Positions 1 to 5,624 of a stretch of 5,624 bases of DNA are shown here, piece by piece. Position numbers and translations under genes: made by a program. Position 1 is the first letter of the stretch; every line of letters starts with the position of its first letter. The DNA is from Candidatus Omnitrophota bacterium (GTDB lineage Bacteria > Omnitrophota > Gorgyraeia > Zapsychrales > Fredricksoniimonadaceae), in assembly GCA_016789035.1 (NCBI GenBank), contig JAEUSC010000156.1:1-5624 (forward strand). The letters run 5' to 3'. The notes under the pieces were generated by a model that searched no databases, had not been told where the DNA came from, and worked only from the letters and a program-made list of their open reading frames with translations.

Positions 1-3000
1 GACCGCTGCTCAAAGAGCGATCCTCGGGCTTCTGAACAACTGTCAACGTTTCCCTTGTTTTATCCCGGAAATTGGAACCGCTGCGGATATCCGCAGGCGA
101 AATGTCCAAAGCCCGGTTAGGCGATTGGACAGGAACATCTCCTGTCACTGCCGACACTGAAACAGAAGGCATCACCGGCGCAACTTCATCGGCGGCGGCG
201 GTTTCTGAACCGGCAGGCTTTCCTGTCAGGAATTTCACAAACGCGTTCAAGAGATTCTCGCCCAAATAGGCCAATTTTTCCGTTTGTTCAGTGCTGCGAG
301 TCCGTGTGGCCGAACGCAATTCGTCACTGACAACCCGATAAATTTTGGCCCCTTGAGAAATCAAATCAGCCATTTCGGTTGGAGCCAGCGCCCAGCCCGT
401 AGAAGCATTAAAGAACTCGCCGCTCTTATAGCGGATCAACGGAACTTTTGAAGATTGGGCCAGTTGACTTTCTTCCTTGGCGCTGATCAACACCAATTCA
501 ACAGGATTTGCGGATAAGGCTTTGTTAACCGTAACGTTTAACGCTTTAACCGAGTATTCGTCGGCACCTTGAGCCGGAGCCCCGGGAGTGAAAGACAATT
601 CCTTCTGGCTGGAACCCATCACTTTGAACCGGTCAGCCACAACTTCTTCGGACTTAGCCGTTTCTTTACCTTTACCAAAGAAGAAATCTTTAAGAGCCTT
701 ACGGAAATCATTCCCGAAATCGGCCATCTTGGCTGTCTTCGGAACAATGACTTTTGCGCCCTTTTGTCTTAATAACTCCATGGCCGCGTTCTGGGCAATG
801 GGCTGTCGAATTGCTTCATTATTGCCATTGACACTAACGACATTCAAACCGTTATCGGTCAATTCCAACAAAAGCGCGCCGGTCTTAGCCGATTCGGCCG
901 CCATATTGGTTAGATTATCAGAGGAAACAAACTCGACATCTTTGCCGCTCGGCAGTTGAATTAAAGACTCATTAGAAGCTGAGGATTCTCTCAATGCCCC
1001 GATCGTTCGTGTGGGAACATTCGCATTAACAACCGCGGAACCGCCATTTAAGAACGCCCCTGTGTCCTGCACCATGGTTGTGGGAACCGAACCGCCACTC
1101 AGAAATGCTCCGGTATCCTTGCCCATACCAGCGGTGCGGCCATCCTTAGATTCCATCATTGCCGTGGGAACAGAGCCGCCGCTTAAGAAAGCGCCGGGAT
1201 TTTGAGCTGTCACAAAAGTCCGATCGGTGGATGTGGCGGTCGCTTTCGCAGATCCTTGCTGATTGCCTGCAATTACTGAAGAGGGCATGCCAGCAGTGAG
1301 ACCAACCGCGGAAGAACGAATCTCCATTGGGGCTGTTGCGGCTTTTTCTACATTGATTTGCTGAGTTGTTTCCGGTAAGGAATAGCCCACGACATAGGCC
1401 CCGGGGTTATTTTCCGGAGTTTCCGAAAGCATGGCTGAATCTTTAAAGGGTCGGGGATTAACCTGATTAATGTCTTTATTTACATTGACTTCACCGGCGT
1501 CCGGCCGCAGCGCCATGGATGCAAAGGCTTGGTTAAATAAAGACTGGTGCTCTGCCATCAGGGCATTGCGCTCATCATCAGCCTTCTTGTTTGGTATTAA
1601 CGATACATCGTGGCTAATTTCGTTTGATCCTGCCGCATCCGCTTTGGCCAAGGCCCCGTCTACCCTTTCAATCAAACTCTTCAGTTCAGAAACATCTTCA
1701 TTTGGGTTGATTTGGAGGATAAGCCCTTTGTTGGCAAAGTCGTTAACAATGAGACCTGCATTGTAGCTCAGAGGGACATCCCGCATTGCCGTTGATAAAT
1801 CGAGTATCTCTTGGGCTGCATTTTGCTTCGCGGTGAGATCCGCCGCATTGAAATATTGTTTATACGCGCCAACCATGGCCCGGACCCGTTCTTTATCATT
1901 AGGTAACGACTTTACCCAATCAAAGCCCTTAGTTGCATTCGGTGCCGCTTGAATTTCTCTGCGGCGATCAGAAATTACAGCCGGGGCAACCGCGGGAGCG
2001 GCCATGGGGCTGTCTGTTGTCGTGTGAGGACGAGCGAATTTATCGCCTGTGGTTGCTCCTGTTGTATTGGCCACAACAGCGTATTGAGCCTTCTGCGGAG
2101 CATTTTTTTCCTGAATTGAAATTCCCTGAACGAAACTTCTGATTTCTGCGTCTTGCGCAGATAAGGCGTTAACAGCCGCACTGTTACCGACAAAGTCAGC
2201 TTTACTGGATAAAACCATCTGTTTTAGGGTGTCACCCGTAACAGGGTTTTCATTGGCCACTCGAATAGGACCATTAGCGGTCTCAATACGGCGGGCCACA
2301 ACTTCGCTGGGCTTGGCCGGATTGGATTCCAACAAGTAAATCTTACGGTCCGTATTGACGCTTCGGGCAATCTGCTCCTGGGCGACACTCAAATTGTCGC
2401 GGGTCAAACCATCAACCTTGGACAGCATGGCTTGGTCAGAGACTTTTTGATTAAGTACAATTTTATAATTCTGGAACTCTCTGGTTGTCCCCGCAGAAAC
2501 AACCGGGATAAACTTTAATTCAGGATCCGCCATCATTCCATTGGTTGAGCTGATTGCCAAAGGTGAATGCGTATATAATGGTTCGCCATTTTTAACACTG
2601 AGAGAATCCAAGCCCGTATAAAGAGACCCATACAATTTTACGGCTTCTTTTATAAGAATTTTGCTTAATCCCTGCTGGCGGAATTTCTCACTGGTCAACC
2701 GAGAACGAATGATCGCCCCTTCTAATTCGGTTGCTTGGCCTTGCGCATTGTTCTTGAAAACCAAGTCATGCGACAGAGCAGCTACCGGAGTATCCCCGCC
2801 ATTTTTACCGGCACCTTTAATTTCCAAAGACAGATAGGCGTTTCGCGAAGAGATGTATTGCTTTAAAACAACTGGTTTGCCTTCCAACATCATCGGCTGC
2901 CCATTTTCGTCTAAAACAGACTTTTCCGATATGGGAATACGGTTGGATGCCTTAGGAGCGATTACTGTAAATTTACGCGCCTGATCGGAATCTGTTTTCA

Positions 3001-5624
3001 CAGCCTCAATTCCATGATCCGCAAAGAAGGAACCAAACTCTTGGTAAGTCTTGCTGGCAAAATTTGACGGTGCTGTACTTGACAGCATCGCCTGATCGCT
3101 TGAGCGGGTCGGCGCCTGCAATGATTTTTCCACATTGATCGTCGAATGCCGTCCTTCATTGTCATCCAACACAATCTGTTGAATTTTAGGAAGAGTATTT
3201 AATGTTGTGGCAGCAGCATTGAGATCTCTCATGACCTGACCAATCAGTTCTGGTTTTTGAGAGTTATTCGCGTTCGGCAGGACGCCGAGAAGTGTGATGT
3301 TGTTTCGGATGCTATTATCCGCTGTCTTGCCGACTAACCACTCCGGAGACATTTCCTTTTGGGCCCCGAGGAATTCGCCGGTTAAGCTCAAGGCTTGGCT
3401 GGCCTGGGCTTGCAATTGATTCTCATACTTTTTAATTTCCTGAGGTGATCCATTAGTACGGTATAACTCATCCAATTTTTTGGCAGTCTTTTGTGCGTCA
3501 CTAATCGAAGGATTAACTTTTACGGTGATCTGCTGTGCAATCTGGCGGACCTGATTAACTCTTTTGGAATCATCGCTGGCCTGCATGGCCTGGTCGGCTG
3601 ACGGTTTTTGGGCAACATACATTCCTTTTATTGAAGAAAGATTTGCCGCTTCGGTCAAATTAGAAACCTTTAATCCAGACTCTTTGAAAGAATTTTCCAA
3701 CTCTGGATTTGATTGTTCACCTGTTGTGATGAATATTTTCCCATCAGATGAAAGCAAACTCTTCATGGAACCAACCATCTGACCATAAATGTCATTATTC
3801 GTTCCTTGAATTTCTCCTTTATATTCATTATTAAACAAACCTGAACTAAAGATCATCTGTGCTTCTTTAACTTCAACACCATCAATTGTTGTATTTGGTT
3901 TGATCTCTTGGATTGGACGCCTGATGACTTGATATGGTTTTTGTTGGCCATCATTCTTATTTTCAGCTTCAAATCCAGGGTTAACAACAATAATATTTGC
4001 CTTTGGCATTTCTTTCTTAAGACTCAAAGGCAATTCTTCTGTTTCTGCGCCAACTAGCATGATTGTCATATCATCTCTGCCGTTAAACTCACCGCGAATG
4101 ACATCACTTCTGTCCTTGGCACGAACCTGGGCCAAAGTATCACGGAAAAGATTAAACATGATCGGCGCACTATCAATACTACTCAACATCGCCTGATCAG
4201 CTGCTCTTGACTCCATAAATTTCTCAATTTTAATTATCGGCTGACGATTATTCCGATCAATGTCAGCCTCATTTACTTCCGAACTTGTGAAATTTAATAA
4301 TGTCTTTAAAACCTCCCCACTGTAGGAAATTCCCTTTTCTACTCCTTCAATTTCCTTAATTTTACCTTCTTTATCTTTTGCCATGCCCAGAAATAAGGAC
4401 ATCTGTGTTGCCGGCGTTAACTTATTCTTTAAATTATGGTTCAAAGTTCCTAAAACAAATTTATCGGGCGTTTCACCAGGCTCTTCCACTGCCGGCACTT
4501 CACGAAGAACGGCCAGAGTCCTGTTCTTCACCTCATTAGTTTGTTCATCAATTTCAGATTGTGGATTACCATTACTAATTCTCTGTTTTAGTTCTTCAGT
4601 GCTTTTTGCCAGATCTTTAAGCAATCCGGTTAAGTTGCCAACTCGTTTTTCTGCCTCGCTTCGTACATCTTGACCACTCAATATCGCCTGATCAGCGCGA
4701 GGCATTGCCCGGTTGATAGAATCATTGGAAATCTGTTTGAGCGGCTGAGCGGCGGAGGCTACTTCGAGTCTGGCCCATTCATTTATGTTAACTTTTTCTC
4801 GAGAAAGCAATGTTTGTTCCCCGGCGACTGCTCCGCCGATTTCTCGTAATCGTATTTCCCCGATGGGCTGATTCTGATTATCAGCACCAGTCAAAACGAC
4901 ATTGCTGATACTGTAAATATTTCCGGTTGTTAAATTTTGAACGATATCAGCACGCTTGACTTGGTTGTTTCCAGAAAGTTGAGCCAGCGGTTTCCATTTC
5001 AGATCACCTGATTGAACGGCTCCTGAAATTTCTTGCTTGATCCCCTGACCAGCAACGGTTGTTGTCCCTTTAATCACCCGGCCAGAATTCGAAATATCAG
5101 TGAAATATGCTTTGGCTTTATCATTGATTATTTCTAAGGCATTATCCGATAGCATCGCGGAATCGCGGGATGTACCGGCGTTTGCCGGCTGAATATTTCT
5201 GACTCGGAAATCAATGCTGTAAACCCCATTTCTAAACGGCAGCATGCGAGCTTCTATTAAATTCTTGGGCTTAGTTGTGGGTAATACTTCACCCAGAGCC
5301 AACTCTCTATTTCTTGCCGCATTGGCCAATTTGGGAGTTCCACCAACAATGCCTTCTATCTCCACTTCCCCAAAGCGTCGGCTAACCTGGCTAGCCAAAT
5401 GAGGCTGAACATTATTGGGGATAACTAAATCGTACCCTTTAAAATTGCTGCTTAATATTGACTGCAATTCACCGACCATCTTTACTTCATTAATTGCGGG
5501 ATTCTTATAGATATCGCTTAAGACAATTGTCTTTTGCTCCGGATTAACCTGAAGGGAAAGAGTGAGCGGATGCTTCACCCCTTTGGCCATAGCCTCCTGA
5601 GTCACCCGTTCCAACAATCGATTC
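1..5624 (-). CDS. Internal part of a giant modular protein with DQAMLS repeats (both ends outside window)
   Basis: One minus-strand frame is open over the whole window: 1,874 consecutive sense codons from 5623 down to 2. By chance, about 3 stops per 64 codons would be expected, so the frame is certainly coding. No start can be chosen because the frame is still open at the upstream edge, and no stop is reached downstream. The protein is Ala/Ser/Asn/Gln/Thr-rich, with about five Trp and no Cys. I see no hydrophobic run long enough for a membrane helix; any signal peptide would lie outside the window. It alternates folded-looking modules with flexible linkers carrying the motif [S/A]-D-[Q/S]-A-M-L-S. 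Some modules resemble a HisKA hairpin, a class I methyltransferase and a GNAT acetyltransferase, all with weak active-site motifs. I do not recognise the full-length protein and its function is unknown. A giant scaffold or surface protein, or a polyprotein, are the main possibilities. The coding call is very sure; the module calls are tentative. Confidence 0.96.
2..217 (-). other. Pro/Ser/Val-rich tail segment running out of the window (residues 1803-1874)
   Basis: After module 9 the sequence turns low-complexity: PAGSETAAADEVAPVMPSVS (1804-1823), then VPVQSPNRALDISPADIRSG (1831-1850) and a charged stretch, DKTRETLTVVQKPEDRS (1854-1870). It looks like another flexible linker. No stop codon occurs before the window ends, so the protein continues. 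Confidence 0.5.
212..601 (-). other. Module 9: alpha/beta region of unknown function (residues 1675-1804)
   Basis: Begins with EYSVKALNVTVNKALSANPV (1689-1708), strand ELVLISAKEE (1709-1718), a helix, strand VPLIRYKSG (1727-1735), GWALAPTEMADLISQGAKIY (1743-1762) and a helix, ending in the amphipathic helix QTEKLAYLGENLLNAFVKFL (1780-1799). One of the few tryptophans (W1744) is here. No family recognised. Confidence 0.35.
644..959 (-). other. Module 8: alpha/beta region of unknown function (residues 1555-1660)
   Basis: Strand and helix alternation: KDVEFVSSDNLTNMAAESA (1561-1579), TGALLLELTDNGLNVVSVNG (1581-1600), QNAAMELLRQKGAKVIVPK (1611-1629), then a basic, Phe-rich helix, FRKALKDFFFGKGKE (1640-1654). 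The 'helix, RQKGAKVIVP' unit is typical of a Rossmann-like half, but no binding motif is visible and no family is assigned. Confidence 0.35.
1028..1195 (-). repeat. Three tandem GAFLSGGSVPT repeats
   Basis: Copies at residues 1477-1487 (1163-1195), 1505-1515 (1079-1111) and 1522-1532 (1028-1060, as GAFLNGGSAVV). The start-to-start spacings are 28 and 17 residues; each copy is preceded by [D/N]-[T/P]. The first spacer holds an extra 11 residues (AMMESKDGRTAGMGK against TMVQ). A weaker relative, NPGAYVVGYSLP, lies at 1406-1417 (1373-1408). The repeats are visible in the DNA as repeated ccgcc and gaa(c/t)gc blocks. They are Gly/Ser-rich and probably extended or beta-turn forming. Confidence 0.7.
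1289..1359 (-). repeat. Degenerate INVEK-linker-motif unit
   Basis: Residues 1423-1445: INVEK, AATAPMEIRSS, then AVGLTAG. It parallels the copy 5 unit (INVEK, SLQAPTRSS, DQAMLSS): INVEK is identical, and both have a short linker with AP and ending RSS. The terminal motif has lost D-Q and Met. This suggests that the strand and linker form part of the repeat. Confidence 0.45.
1424..1441 (-). repeat. DQAMLS-type motif copy 8 (DSAMLS)
   Basis: Residues 1395-1400, after the strand GEVNVNKDI and linker NQVNPRPFK. Identical in protein sequence to copy 1. Confidence 0.75.
1454..1981 (-). other. Module 7: mostly helical region of unknown function (residues 1215-1390)
   Basis: Predominantly helical with many Ala, Asn, Lys and Asp: DKERVRAMVGAYKQYFNAAD (1243-1262), TAKQNAAQEILDL (1264-1276), DVSELKSLIERVDGALAKAD (1310-1329) and DDERNALMAEHQSLFNQAFA (1349-1368). 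Short strands are NAGLIVNDF (1288-1296) and GLILQINPN (1300-1308). It ends in GEVNVNKDINQV (1377-1388) and a Pro/Arg/Phe linker with the last clear motif. No recognised family. Confidence 0.35.
1997..2014 (-). repeat. Possible degenerate motif copy 7 (DSPMAA)
   Basis: Residues 1204-1209. It keeps D-S-x-M and has the expected setting: a strand (QYAVVAN), then a Thr/Gly linker (TTGATTGDKFARPHTT), then the motif and a Pro/Ala stretch. It falls in the only gap over 300 residues between clear copies. Confidence 0.4.
2054..2401 (-). other. Module 6: alpha/beta region of unknown function (residues 1075-1190)
   Basis: Starts with a helix (LSVAQEQIARSV, 1078-1089), then strand RKIYLLES (1093-1100), a helix (KPSEVVARRIETA, 1104-1116), strand PIRVANEN (1119-1126), a helix (GDTLKQMVLSSKA, 1130-1142), then AEIRSFVQGISIQE (1159-1172) and a final strand, AQYAVVANTTG (1179-1189). 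The regular alternation suggests a small three-layer alpha/beta fold. I see no nucleotide-binding or phosphorylation signature and cannot name a family. Confidence 0.35.
2420..2437 (-). repeat. DQAMLS-type motif copy 6
   Basis: Residues 1063-1068 (SDQAMLSK), after the strand YKIVLNQK. The next clear copy is 332 residues away, with a degenerate copy between. Confidence 0.8.
2594..3061 (-). other. Module 5: GNAT acetyltransferase-like domain
   Basis: Residues 855-1010 show a GNAT-like order. There are early helix and strand elements (SKTYQEFGSFFADHGIEAV, 857-875; RKFTVIAP, 883-890). A strand pair is PVVLKQYI and NAYLSLEIKG (917-937). A central strand is TPVAALSHDLVFKN (945-958). Then comes AIIRSRLTSEKFRQQGLSKI (970-989), running into the helix LIKEAVKLYG (990-999). 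The FRQQGLSK block sits where motif A, R/Q-x-x-G-x-G/A, binds acetyl-CoA pyrophosphate: Arg982, Gly985, and Ser987 in place of the usual Gly/Ala. The strand LDSLSV (1005-1010) follows the helix as in GNAT folds. About 50 residues of uncertain fold then lead to the next motif. Fold similarity is moderately convincing; catalytic activity is not shown. Confidence 0.45.
3080..3097 (-). repeat. DQAMLS-type motif copy 5
   Basis: Residues 843-848 (SSDQAMLSS), after the strand INVEK (829-833) and linker SLQAPTR. This is the most complete strand-linker-motif unit. Distance to copy 6 is 220 residues. Confidence 0.8.
3122..3577 (-). other. Module 4: helical, Gln/Ala/Asn-rich region of unknown function (residues 683-834)
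   Basis: Lies between the fourth and fifth motifs. It is mainly predicted helix: DSKRVNQVRQIAQQI (685-699), DAQKTAKKLDELYR (709-722), PQEIKKYENQLQAQASQALS (727-746) and IGQVMRDLNAAATTL (794-808). One strand-like piece is NNITLLGVLP (774-783), and a terminal strand is HSTINVEKS (826-834). The strand leads into a Pro/Thr/Arg/Ser linker with the motif. No recognised domain. Confidence 0.35.
3578..3595 (-). repeat. DQAMLS-type motif copy 4 (DQAMQA)
   Basis: Residues 677-682. The first four residues are kept; the last two are QA instead of LS. It follows the last strand of the methyltransferase-like module (MYVAQKPSA). Distance to copy 5 is 166 residues. Confidence 0.7.
3605..4177 (-). other. Module 3: class I (Rossmann) methyltransferase-like domain with degenerate motif I
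   Basis: Residues 483-673 follow the class I SAM-methyltransferase order. There is a leading helix (MFNLFRDTLAQVRA, 489-502). Strand 1 and its loop are MTIMLVGAETEELPLSLKKE (519-538). Strand 2 is ANIIVVNPG (542-550). Strand 4 with its loop is AQMIFSSGLFNNEYKG (588-603). A helix then leads to QMVGSMKSLLSSDGKIFITT (615-634), which matches the usual 'leader helix, then D/GG-K-hydrophobic strand' block. A final helix and strand pair is ENSFKESGLKVSNL (643-656) and IKGMYVAQKP (665-674). Motif I reads VGAETEELP instead of D/E-x-G-x-G-x-G, and the acidic residue normally ending strand 2 is Asn548, so cofactor binding is doubtful. The underlying DNA is AT-richer than most of the gene. Confidence 0.5.
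4181..4198 (-). repeat. DQAMLS-type motif copy 3
   Basis: Residues 476-481 (ADQAMLSS), directly after the strand PIIKIEKF and a very short linker. Distance to copy 4 is 201 residues. Confidence 0.8.
4274..4675 (-). other. Module 2: helical stretch plus HisKA/DHp-like helical hairpin, no ATPase domain
   Basis: Residues 317-375 are charged and helix-forming (EAEKRV, KSTEELKQRI, EIDEQTNEVKNRTLAVL), plausibly a coiled coil. After a Pro/Glu linker (376-387) comes KFVLGTLNHNLKNKLTPA (388-405). This resembles the H-box of sensor histidine kinases (pattern F-L-x-x-x-S-H-E-L-R-T-P-L), with His396 at the phospho-acceptor position. It is followed by a second amphipathic helix (KIKEIEGVEKGISYSGEVL, 421-439), as expected for a two-helix DHp hairpin. 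The usual Glu/Asp after the His is Asn here, and the RTPL block is KNKLTP. In a kinase a HATPase domain with N and G boxes should follow; instead the next repeat motif and a methyltransferase-like module follow. I infer an inactive or structural DHp relative; chance similarity is possible. Confidence 0.4.
4676..4693 (-). repeat. DQAMLS-type motif copy 2 (DQAILS)
   Basis: Residues 311-316, preceded by RAMPRA. Met is replaced by Ile by a single base change: tatcgcctgatc here, against catcgcctgatc in copies 3 and 5 (plus strand). Distance to copy 3 is 165 residues. Confidence 0.75.
4709..5161 (-). other. Module 1: beta-rich region of unknown fold (residues 155-305)
   Basis: Lies between the first and second repeat motifs. 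It begins with a short helix (NALEIINDKAKAYF, 161-174) and continues as many short strand-like stretches rich in Gly, Val, Thr and Asn, for example RVIKGTTTVAG (182-192), GDLKWKPLA (206-214), ADIVQNLTTGNIYSISNVVL (225-244) and GEIRLREIGG (255-264). The pattern suggests a small beta sandwich or barrel, which is inference only. Two of the rare tryptophans are in or near this module (W210 and W283). Confidence 0.35.
5147..5164 (-). repeat. DQAMLS-type motif copy 1 (DSAMLS)
   Basis: Residues 154-159, after the strand YSIDFRVRNI and a linker, QPANAGTSR. First clear copy in reading order. Its distance to copy 2 is 157 residues. Confidence 0.75.
5174..5623 (-). other. Module 0: alpha/beta region of unknown fold (residues 1-150)
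   Basis: This is the first module in reading order and is cut by the window edge. It shows alternating strand- and helix-like stretches: strands around HPLTLSLQV (residues 18-26), KTIVLSDI (31-38) and YDLVIPN (64-70), a helix around HLASQVSRRF (75-84), then strands around EVEIEGIVG (86-94) and YSIDFRVRNI (135-144). It ends in the linker that carries the first repeat motif. I recognise no catalytic motif, and function is unknown. Confidence 0.4.

Larger units (their letters stand above)
944..1423 (-). other. Low-complexity Gly/Ser/Ala/Thr linker (residues 1401-1560)
   Basis: About 160 residues of Gly, Ser, Ala, Thr, Pro and Val with few charges and almost no aromatics apart from the Phe and Tyr of the short repeats. 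It holds a degenerate copy of the INVEK-plus-motif linker (1423-1445) and the GAFLSGGSVPT tandem repeats. It separates the motif-bearing modules from the C-terminal alpha/beta pieces and is probably disordered or extended. The DNA here is among the most GC-rich of the window (about 57-62 percent in two hand-counted 60-base lines). Confidence 0.55.

Noticed and set aside
588..959. Plus-strand open frame of 123 codons
   Set aside because: It lies antisense to the long minus-strand frame, has no domain I recognise, and is one of several overlapping short frames such as 569-772 and 1011-1205, as expected opposite a long gene.
1028..1195. CRISPR-like or satellite array at the tandem repeats
   Set aside because: Units are few, unequal in spacing, imperfect, and keep the reading frame; they are protein-coding repeats.
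1011..1205. Plus-strand frame with repeated GTEPPL blocks, looking like a repeat peptide
   Set aside because: The repetition is the antisense reading of the GAFLSGGSVPT repeats in the real frame.
1095..1600. A transmembrane segment in the Val/Leu/Ala-rich stretches, e.g. residues 1582-1600
   Set aside because: The stretch includes Glu, Asp and Asn and alternates like strands and helices of a soluble fold; no run of about 20 hydrophobic residues was seen.
1975..2193. Minus-strand 72-codon frame
   Set aside because: It is in a different frame from, and fully inside, the 1,874-codon frame; no sign of an independent gene.
4274..4468. A complete sensor histidine kinase
   Set aside because: Only the helix pair is seen; no N, G or F boxes of an ATPase domain occur before the next motif.
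1470..4673. Other plus-strand frames at 1470-1766, 1933-2142, 3564-3782 and 4383-4673
   Set aside because: All are short and antisense to the open minus frame, without recognisable domains; treated as shadows.

Overview
The whole 5,624-base window is the interior of one giant protein-coding gene on the minus strand. Read from position 5623 down to position 2, a single frame stays open for 1,874 codons with no stop, and neither its true start nor its stop is present. Nothing else in the window needs a separate gene: the short open frames on the plus strand, and one on the minus strand, are shadows of this frame. I see no intergenic space, RNA gene, promoter, terminator, insertion sequence or CRISPR array. 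Residue numbers below count from the codon at 5621-5623 as residue 1; residue r lies at (5624-3r)..(5626-3r). All translation and counting was done by hand.

The protein is built like beads on a string. A short motif, consensus [S/A]-D-[Q/S]-A-M-L-S, recurs seven times (six good copies and one variant ending MQA), with one further weak copy, roughly every 140-220 residues. It usually follows a beta-strand-like stretch (such as INVEK) and a Pro/Ser/Ala/Arg linker. Between the motifs lie unlike modules, in N-to-C order: an alpha/beta piece (residues 1-150, 5623-5174); a beta-rich piece (155-305); a long helical stretch followed by a hairpin resembling a histidine-kinase phosphotransfer (DHp/HisKA) helix pair (317-450); a Rossmann-like piece resembling a class I methyltransferase (483-673); a helical, Gln-rich piece (683-834); a GNAT-acetyltransferase-like piece (855-1010); another alpha/beta piece (1075-1190); a helical piece (1215-1390); a Gly/Ser/Ala/Thr-rich linker with short tandem repeats (1401-1560); and two more alpha/beta pieces ending in a Pro/Ser/Val-rich tail that runs out of the window (1555-1874).

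The enzyme-like modules have weak or altered catalytic motifs, and the kinase-like hairpin has no ATPase domain after it. The translated segment contains no cysteine at all. These facts fit a very large structural, surface or modular scaffold protein, or possibly a polyprotein, at least as well as a working multi-enzyme.

Organism: bacterial, moderate GC with marked local variation. Giant open frames are a known hallmark of Candidatus Omnitrophota (former OP3), and DQAMLS-like linker motifs agree with what I loosely recall of proteins from that group. I favour Omnitrophota or a related PVC-type lineage, with only moderate to low confidence because no marker gene is present.
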